Assembly (NCBI GenBank): GCA_047975295.1 | Contig: JBKEDH010000110.1 | Location: forward strand, 1 to 27,961 | DNA from: JBKEDH01 sp047975295 | Lineage (GTDB): Bacteria; Bacteroidota; Bacteroidia; Flavobacteriales; Flavobacteriaceae | Direction of reading: 5' to 3' | Length of the DNA: 27,961 nt | Shown: positions 1 to 4,927 of the stretch, one piece after another | Layout: every line of letters begins with the position of its first letter | Numbering within the stretch: the stretch's first letter is position 1 | The notes under the pieces: model-generated | The model's input: the letters and a program-made list of their open reading frames with translations, nothing else | What the model was told of the DNA's origin: nothing | Databases searched by the model: none | Program-made: the position numbers and the translations under genes

Positions 1-10
1 ATCTTTAGTG

Positions 11-54
11 TTTAAAAAGAAAGGGCGAGAGCGAAACTTGGTACTCCCGCCCTT
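11..54 (-). terminator. Rho-independent terminator after nosZ
   Basis: On the minus strand an 11-bp GC-rich stem (arms 44-54 and 21-31, one mismatch, 12-nt loop) is followed by a T-rich run (complement of 11-20). It begins about 40 nt past the nosZ stop. A second, weaker hairpin (55-65 with 83-93) lies between the stop codon and this terminator. Together they suggest that the cytochrome c-nosZ transcript ends here, at least in part. Confidence 0.8.
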
Positions 55-94
55 AATTAGGGGAACAAACACTAAAACAAAATTCCCTTAATTG

Positions 95-2071
95 TTATTC
101 GATATCTTCACCAAGCGACCATTTTAAAGGTGTATTGGCATTTTTGGCAGATACGCGAACGTAACCTTGCATTTCTTGGTGCAACGCCGAACAGAAATCG
201 GTACAATAGAATGGCCATACGCCTTCTTGTTTGGGTTCCCAAAGGAAAGTTTCTGTTTGTCCGGGCATAATTAAAAGCTCCGATGTATTGGCACCAATCA
301 TGCTAATGCCGTGTGGCACATCGTAATCCTGCTCTAAGTTAGTTACGTGAAAATATACTTTATCGCCTACTTTTACACCTTCAATATTATCGGGCGAGAA
401 GTGGCTGCGAATCATAGTCATATACACGTGTACAGTATTGCCATCGCGAACTACTTTAGTATCGGCATCGCTAAGTGCTGCATAAGGATGCTTGTTGTCT
501 TCCAAGTTGAAGATTTTTTTCGATTTTGGTTTAATTAAATCGGCAGGACATCCGGCTGCATAGTGAGGTTCGCCAATAGTTGGGAAATCTAACAACATTT
601 CCATTTTTTCTCCCGAAATATCATATAATTGTGCTGAATGGGTTACCTCCGGACCAGTTGGTAAATAGCGGTCTTTGGTAATTTTGTTCATCGCTACAAC
701 ATATTTACCCCAAGGTTTTCTGGAGTTACCACCGGGAATCATTAAGTGACCAACGGAGTAGTAACAAGGTTGTCTGTCAACCACTTCCCAAGTACCTACT
801 TTCCATTTTACAACTTCCGAAGAAATAAAGAATGTGGTATAGGCATTTCCTTTATCGTCAAATTCGGTGTGTAATGGGCCTAAACCGGGTTGTTCTACAA
901 CACCAGCCAAAACATCTTCGAAATTTAAAATTGGAATACCATAGGCATCACCTGCAAACTTTTCGTTTTTAATGGCTTCCTGCATTTTGGTAAATGAGTG
1001 TACGGTTAAGTTAGCCGAAAGTTTTCCGTTACCTACAATGTATTCTCCTGTTGGATCAACATCGCAACCGTGTGGCGATTTTGGTGTTGGTAACAAGTAA
1101 ACTGCACCGGGAACATCTAACGGATTAACGGTAAGCACTTCTTTTTTCATAGTAGAAGTTGCCATGTGTGTACTTTCGTCGTAAACGTTATGTGCATAGT
1201 TGGCCGGCATCATTTTACCACCACCATTATTTACATATTCTTCAATTTTTTTCCAGTTAACAGCTGCGATAAAATCTTTATCGTTTTGCGAAGCGTTAAC
1301 CTCTAAAAGTGTGCTTGCCTCTTCTGTATTATAGGTAGAGAAGAAGAACCAACCGTGTGAGTTGCCACGACCGGGGTGTGCCAAATCGTAATCGAAACCG
1401 GGCATAATTAATTGGAACTTAATATCCATGTGTCCATGCTCAGGTTCTACCGAAATAAAAGATAATGCACCTTTAAAATTACTTTTGTAATCTTTAATTG
1501 GCATATCTTTTTGCGGAATTGGTACAGAAAAGCGTGTTCCTGCCACTACATATTCGGTATTTTCGGTTACAAATGATGAACTGTGATTACCTGCACTATT
1601 AGGAATTTCGATAATTTCAGTTGTTTCAAAAGTTGTTAAATCAATTTTTGCAATACGAGGTGTATTGTTACCATTGATAAATACCCAACGCCCATCGATA
1701 ACACCATTGGTTTGCGAGATATCCGGATGGTGGGCATCGTCCCAAGGCACAAAGCCATGAGAGGTTTCAAGCATAGGTTTAGTTTCCTCGTTGTAACCCC
1801 AAGCTTTTTCGGCATCTTGTGAAAAAACAGGAATTACTTTAAATAAACGCCCTGAAGGTAATCCGTAAACAGAAAGCTGTCCACTAAATCCACCTGAAAC
1901 AAAGGCATAAAATTCGTCATGTTCACCAGGAGCTACATAAACTTTTTCGGCAACATTACTTGCTAATGCACCTCCAGATTTAGCATCTCCCGATTTTGCT
2001 GTATTGTTACAGCTTGTTAATGCCAGCATTGTACTAAGCATTAAGGTAAGAGATTTTAATAAATTCTTCAT
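95..2071 (-). CDS. nosZ: Nitrous oxide reductase, Sec-type (clade II) NosZ, predicted lipoprotein
   Basis: Reduces N2O to N2 outside the cytoplasm, the last step of denitrification. The 658-aa product has an N-terminal seven-bladed propeller with histidines that fit the seven CuZ ligands: H114, H115, H163, H334, H401, H442 and H503. The C-terminal cupredoxin domain carries the CuA ligands H587, C623, C627, H631 and M634 in the motif CTDFCSALHQEM. Asp625 stands where Pseudomonas-type enzymes have Trp, which as I recall is normal for clade II. The N-terminus has no twin-arginine motif; it is a Sec lipoprotein signal with lipobox LTSC (C21), so the enzyme is probably membrane-anchored. It lies 223 nt downstream of a cytochrome c gene and is probably co-transcribed with it. 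Accessory genes (nosL, nosD, nosF, nosY) are not in the window. All metal ligands are intact, so it should be functional. Confidence 0.97.
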   Translation of the reverse strand: MKNLLKSLTLMLSTMLALTSCNNTAKSGDAKSGGALASNVAEKVYVAPGEHDEFYAFVSGGFSGQLSVYGLPSGRLFKVIPVFSQDAEKAWGYNEETKPMLETSHGFVPWDDAHHPDISQTNGVIDGRWVFINGNNTPRIAKIDLTTFETTEIIEIPNSAGNHSSSFVTENTEYVVAGTRFSVPIPQKDMPIKDYKSNFKGALSFISVEPEHGHMDIKFQLIMPGFDYDLAHPGRGNSHGWFFFSTYNTEEASTLLEVNASQNDKDFIAAVNWKKIEEYVNNGGGKMMPANYAHNVYDESTHMATSTMKKEVLTVNPLDVPGAVYLLPTPKSPHGCDVDPTGEYIVGNGKLSANLTVHSFTKMQEAIKNEKFAGDAYGIPILNFEDVLAGVVEQPGLGPLHTEFDDKGNAYTTFFISSEVVKWKVGTWEVVDRQPCYYSVGHLMIPGGNSRKPWGKYVVAMNKITKDRYLPTGPEVTHSAQLYDISGEKMEMLLDFPTIGEPHYAAGCPADLIKPKSKKIFNLEDNKHPYAALSDADTKVVRDGNTVHVYMTMIRSHFSPDNIEGVKVGDKVYFHVTNLEQDYDVPHGISMIGANTSELLIMPGQTETFLWEPKQEGVWPFYCTDFCSALHQEMQGYVRVSAKNANTPLKWSLGEDIE

Positions 2072-2226
2072 ATATATTGGTTTTAATTAGTGTTTATTTT
2101 TTAAAGAAAAAAGAACTTTATCTGTTGTGCGTATATGGGGCAATACTGACGGGTTAGCACCACCACAAAGGCTCCTTATTAATAGCCTTTTATTTAATAT
2201 ACAGGTGTTTGTCTATTCTACTTTTT

Positions 2227-2273
2227 AAGAGCCTTCCAAAAACAGATATAATATAGTTTTTTGGAAGGCTCTT
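2227..2273 (-). repeat. Perfect 16-bp inverted repeat between cytochrome c and nosZ
   Basis: Arms 2227-2242 and 2258-2273 are perfect reverse complements, with a 15-nt loop, starting 22 nt after the cytochrome c stop. The T-run lies inside the stem next to the loop, not after it, so this is not a textbook terminator in either direction. A second small hairpin (2167-2173 with 2184-2190, 7 bp) lies nearer nosZ. It may stabilise the 3' end of the cytochrome message or act as a partial terminator. Confidence 0.75.
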
Positions 2274-2294
2274 GAAAGTTGTTTGTTTTAATTA

Positions 2295-2795
2295 TTACAA
2301 CGTTCTAAAATATTCAAGCACGGCTCTTGCTTCCTCTTCGGTTAAACCTTGATTGGCCATTGGTGAACCATTAAATTCAATTAACAATTCTTTAGCTAAT
2401 GCATCTTCGGCAACCATTTTTTCGGGATCCAATATCATGTTCATGATCCACTCTGGAGTTCGTCTTTCTAAAATTCCTTTTGGAGCAGGACCAATAAACT
2501 TTTTATCGGCTCTGTGACAAGCTGTACACATTTTTTTGTAAACGTCGGCTCCTTTAGTAGCCATAGCTTGATCGATTTCGGCTCCTAATGTAACCGAAGT
2601 AATTTTACCAACACCTTTATTGGTTAAATCTATGCGTTTTGAAGCAGGAACTTTTTCTTCTTTCTTCTCAACTTTTTTTTCTGTTGTTGTAGGTTTTTCG
2701 TATGAAAATCCTTCTTTCTTTTTCTCCTCTTTGCCTCCGCAGCTAACCAATAGCGCAAAAGCAAATACCATAAAAATGTTTAATGTTTGTTTCAT
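2295..2795 (-). CDS. Class I cytochrome c lipoprotein, probable electron donor to NosZ
   Basis: This 166-aa protein has a lipoprotein signal (lipobox VSC, C19), then a Lys/Glu-rich charged linker (about residues 22-55), then a single cytochrome c domain. The haem-binding motif is C90-T-A-C93-H94 and the likely distal ligand is M146 in GSPMANQGL. It is the first gene of the transcript that leads into nosZ. In Bacteroidota nos clusters a small monohaem cytochrome commonly accompanies nosZ, so electron transfer to the CuA site is the likely job; this is inference from context. The long charged tether would let a lipid-anchored haem domain reach a membrane-bound partner. No gene symbol is firmly established for it. 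Confidence 0.9.
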   Translation of the reverse strand: MKQTLNIFMVFAFALLVSCGGKEEKKKEGFSYEKPTTTEKKVEKKEEKVPASKRIDLTNKGVGKITSVTLGAEIDQAMATKGADVYKKMCTACHRADKKFIGPAPKGILERRTPEWIMNMILDPEKMVAEDALAKELLIEFNGSPMANQGLTEEEARAVLEYFRTL

Positions 2796-2817
2796 GAGTT
2801 ATTATTAATTAGTGGTG

Positions 2818-2825
2818 CAAATTTA
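2818..2825 (-). promoter_or_regulatory. -7 promoter box of the cytochrome c-nosZ transcript
   Basis: The minus strand reads TAAATTTG here, matching the Bacteroidota -7 consensus TAnnTTTG. The box ends 22 nt before the cytochrome c start, the same distance as other boxes in this window. No TTTG -33 element is found about 19 nt upstream; a palindrome occupies that place, which suggests dependence on an activator. Confidence 0.6.
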
Positions 2826-2845
2826 CAGACGACTTTAAAGAAAAT

Positions 2846-2863
2846 ATATGACAAAAGTCATAT
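2846..2863. promoter_or_regulatory. Perfect 18-bp palindrome, Crp/Fnr-like operator
   Basis: The sequence ATATGACAAAAGTCATAT is a perfect palindrome with half-sites ATGAC and GTCAT separated by four bases, the geometry of Crp/Fnr-family sites. Its centre (2854.5) is about 42 bp upstream of the start site predicted from the -7 box, the position of class II activators. The regulator is not encoded in the window. Confidence 0.6.
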
Positions 2864-2865
2864 TT

Positions 2866-2881
2866 AGGATAAATTTATCCT
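2866..2881. promoter_or_regulatory. Second perfect palindrome upstream of the nos promoter
   Basis: AGGATAAATTTATCCT is a perfect 16-bp palindrome two bases upstream of the first one, centre-to-centre 19 bp, or near -61 relative to the predicted start site. Its sequence differs from the first, so a different dimeric regulator could bind. I cannot assign the family. Confidence 0.5.
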
Positions 2882-3032
2882 TTTTGAAAAGAATATGGGT
2901 GCTATTTTTTTGCGGGTCTGTTGTTTGAAAATAAATTAAACTGAAGATATAAGTTTGTTGTTGAATTTATTATCTAATTAAAGGTTAAAACCCTGTAATT
3001 TCATTGCAGTTACTTTAGTTTCTATAAATGTT

Positions 3033-3074
3033 TTAGCCACGAATGCACGAAGTTATTAGTGTATTCGTGGTAAA
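3033..3074. repeat. Short interspersed palindrome
   Basis: Arms 3037-3048 and 3059-3070 pair over 12 bp (one G-U type mismatch) around a 10-nt loop; key arm sequence CCACGAATGCAC. From memory, palindromes of the CCACGAAT...ATTCGTGG type are scattered through intergenic regions of many Flavobacteriaceae. No coding potential. Confidence 0.55.
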
Positions 3075-3147
3075 TTTTAATTTTTATGGGGTATTTCTAT
3101 AGTACACGACAAAAGTAAACTTACTTGATTTATTAATTTGATTTTCA

Positions 3148-3180
3148 AGGCCTCACAGGTTTTAAAAATCTATGAGGCCT
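3148..3180. repeat. Palindromic repeat of the AGGCCTCACAGG type
   Basis: Fifteen-base arms 3148-3162 and 3166-3180 pair with only two wobble positions around a 3-nt centre. The motif CCTCACAGGTTTT resembles a palindrome I recall as frequent between flavobacterial genes. In RNA it forms a strong hairpin and could serve as a terminator for the DUF1266 gene, although no T-run follows it. Confidence 0.5.
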
Positions 3181-3283
3181 ATGGGTTCAATATTTTGATT
3201 ATTAGAGCCTGTTTAAATTTATATTAATTGTTTTTTCTATGTCTCTTTTTTGAGCAAATAGAAAAAGTTTAAACCACTTCATT

Positions 3284-3316
3284 TTCTATTTTGCCTCATT
3301 CTGTATCAAAAATAAA
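3284..3316. repeat. Dispersed 33-bp direct repeat, copy 1
   Basis: Identical over 33 bases to 14857-14889, with matching bases also just outside the core. About 25 bp further right both copies have a similar end, TCGTGTA[T/C]TAAACA (3341-3354 here). A 33-base exact match in 28 kb is not expected by chance. Confidence 0.85.
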
Positions 3317-3408
3317 GATAACCAATAAAGAGAATTTTTGTCGTGTATTAAACACAAAAGTTTAAAAACCAATTTCTTGGGTGTGGTCAAATTGCAGATA
3401 AGGTAAAT

Positions 3409-4137
3409 TTACATTTTTGTTGTATCGTAATTGAAGGGGAATGTGTTCCATGCTGAATTGGAGTCTTTTAAAATATTGTTGGCTATTTCCTTTCTCTTGT
3501 TGTAGGCAGCTTCGTCCATAGTCCAAAAAAAGTATCCAACAAGATAGTTATCGGCCATTTCTTCGTACGAACTGAAATTGTTTTGTATTTTTTTTGATAT
3601 GTTCAAACAATAGTCGTAAGCTTCGCTGTCTGTAAGATAATCGGCTTGATAGCCCCAGCCTATTAAACCTATGGCACGAACCAAATCCCAGGCAATAATG
3701 CCTTTATCCTGTAATTGTTCCTTTTTGCTCCACACTAAATTGTCTATAGCATTGTATTCTTTGTTTTCTTTTAAATATGCTTTCAGGTCTGCTTCCGTAA
3801 AATTAAAAAAGTCTCTGTAATCGCCTAAAAATGTTTGGTTGTGCATTTGTCCGTTTTGTAGGGCATCGATAGATGCTTTAAGGTCTATGCCCGACTTAAC
3901 ATTCCACCATTTAACAAGGGCTTTTCTGTATTCGCTTTTGTGTATAGTCTTTTTTTCTTCACCCGAAAATATAAAATCGCTTGCACTGTTCTCGTAATTT
4001 AAAATGGCATTTAATGCCCAAGCATATACCATTTGATGTTCTTTCGTGACTTTTAATAGTTCTTCTTTGTTGGGTTTGTCCGATTTGCAATTAAAAAATA
4101 GTAAGCTTGTTAGAGTTAATAATAGTATTTTTTTCAT
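3409..4137 (-). CDS. DUF1266 family lipoprotein
   Basis: The 242-aa product has a lipoprotein signal (lipobox FFNC, C17) followed by a soluble helical domain. The segment with AWDLVRAIGL (149-158), YLTDSEAYD (167-175) and YEEMADNYLVGYFFW (191-205) matches what I recall of the DUF1266 family, in which an Asp-Arg pair in WDlxR, a Glu-Ala pair and a YxxG segment are conserved. The function of DUF1266 is unknown. Most family members I recall are cytoplasmic; this one is predicted to be lipid-anchored in the envelope. It follows a barrel-protein gene on the same strand at 70 nt and may share its transcript. No catalytic residues can be proposed. Confidence 0.7.
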   Translation of the reverse strand: MKKILLLTLTSLLFFNCKSDKPNKEELLKVTKEHQMVYAWALNAILNYENSASDFIFSGEEKKTIHKSEYRKALVKWWNVKSGIDLKASIDALQNGQMHNQTFLGDYRDFFNFTEADLKAYLKENKEYNAIDNLVWSKKEQLQDKGIIAWDLVRAIGLIGWGYQADYLTDSEAYDYCLNISKKIQNNFSSYEEMADNYLVGYFFWTMDEAAYNKRKEIANNILKDSNSAWNTFPFNYDTTKM

Positions 4138-4207
4138 AGATTTTTGATTTTGTATAGATTGTGTAAAAAGTTTTGTTTCATCCTATTTATCGTAGCTCAT
4201 TAATTGC

Positions 4208-4720
4208 CTAAAAATAAAACCTTACAAAAGGTGCCCACGATTCGGCATAAATGCTTTTGTCTTTGTCGTGAAGAACATCAAAGCGAATACCCATGGTAAC
4301 ATTTCCGGTTCTAAAACCGGCACCAAGGTACAGGGCAGGTAGCCAATACGAATCGTTTCTTAGGCCTAATCTGTTATCATATTTTTTTGATACGTGCAGT
4401 TCTTCAAACTCAGTAGAAATCTGTATTTCCCGGATAGGATTAAAAAGACCGATTAGGCTTCCGCCCAAAACGGTCGATTTGTAGTAGTTTTTATTGTTGT
4501 TAAAAGTAGCGTTTAAACCAGTGCCAAAAGCAGTATATTGGTTAATTTGATAAATGGCACTTGGGGCAAGTGTACCACTAAAAAAACCATCGCCAAAACT
4601 TAGTCCAACACCACCTCCAAAGCGTACATTTGCCCAAAATGAATGAGGGTTTTGTTGCGCATGACTCATCCCGAAGGAGAGTGTTGTAACCAAAAATACA
4701 AGTAAAATTTTCTTTTTCAT
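4208..4720 (-). CDS. Small outer-membrane beta-barrel protein
   Basis: The 170-aa protein starts with a clear Sec signal peptide (MKKKILLVFLVTTLSFGMSHA, cleavage before QQ). The rest alternates Gly/aromatic-rich strands (WANVRFGGGVGLSFGDGFF, YLGAGFRTGNVTMGIRFDV) and ends in FVRFYF, with a terminal Phe, typical of an eight-strand outer-membrane barrel. It is divergent from sucA across 207 nt. I recall homologues next to sucA being labelled as alpha-ketoglutarate decarboxylase in databases; nothing in this sequence supports enzymatic activity, so that name should not be used. Its role is unknown; structural or adhesive functions are possible. Confidence 0.75.
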   Translation of the reverse strand: MKKKILLVFLVTTLSFGMSHAQQNPHSFWANVRFGGGVGLSFGDGFFSGTLAPSAIYQINQYTAFGTGLNATFNNNKNYYKSTVLGGSLIGLFNPIREIQISTEFEELHVSKKYDNRLGLRNDSYWLPALYLGAGFRTGNVTMGIRFDVLHDKDKSIYAESWAPFVRFYF

Positions 4721-4809
4721 TTTTTTAATTTTCTTAAACGACTGTTTTCTAAATATCCATCGCTTACTTTTGTGGTGTTAAAAATCGTTAAAAATTTAAC
4801 ATCAAACCA

Positions 4810-4826
4810 ACCAATTAACAATTGGT
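4810..4826. promoter_or_regulatory. Perfect palindrome in the sucA divergent region
   Basis: ACCAATT-AAC-AATTGGT is a perfect 7-3-7 inverted repeat lying between the divergent barrel gene and sucA. It lies upstream of the candidate sucA -7 box, so it could be an operator. Its AT-rich composition makes a chance origin possible. Confidence 0.3.
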
Positions 4827-4881
4827 AATAATATTCGTCTATAAATATACTAAAAGAAACTTCTTATATTGCTAAAAGTTG

Positions 4882-4889
4882 TATTTTTG
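4882..4889 (+). promoter_or_regulatory. Candidate -7 box of sucAB
   Basis: TATTTTTG fits TAnnTTTG and ends 38 nt before the sucA start. No clear -33 TTTG at 19-nt spacing is present. Another match (4765-4772) lies further upstream and may be fortuitous. Confidence 0.4.
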
Positions 4890-4927
4890 CTGAAAATTTG
4901 ACTAAACGTTAGTGAATTAGAATTATA

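Larger units (their letters stand above)
3100..3350. mobile_element. Possible MITE or relic insertion element, about 250 bp
   Basis: The stretch is bounded by inverted ends that match at 14 of 15 positions: 3100-3114 (TAGTACACGACAAAA) and 3336-3350. It contains no transposase gene. Inside are a palindrome at 3148-3180 and a core at 3284-3316 that recurs exactly at 14857-14889, together with a similar right end. No convincing target-site duplication is seen, so the exact borders and the family remain unknown. It lies in the 613-nt gene-free gap between the cytochrome c promoter and the DUF1266 gene. Confidence 0.4.

Noticed and set aside
2227..2273. Hairpin called as a normal intrinsic terminator
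   Set aside because: The T-run is inside the stem on both strands, so it does not meet the terminator layout; kept as an inverted repeat only.
2709..2741. Surface-export signal (Lys followed by two acidic residues) behind the cytochrome lipobox
   Set aside because: GGKEE after the Cys resembles the flavobacterial surface-lipoprotein signal, but the spacing is off and a surface location makes no sense for an electron donor to NosZ.
3203..3283. Short minus-strand ORF (MKWFKLFLFAQKRDIEKT...) in the MITE-like element
   Set aside because: Only about 26 codons, with no signal peptide or known motif; not enough to call a gene or a transposase remnant.
4765..4772. TACTTTTG as main sucA promoter
   Set aside because: It lies over 150 nt from sucA without a -33 box, and matches of this degenerate motif are expected by chance in AT-rich DNA.
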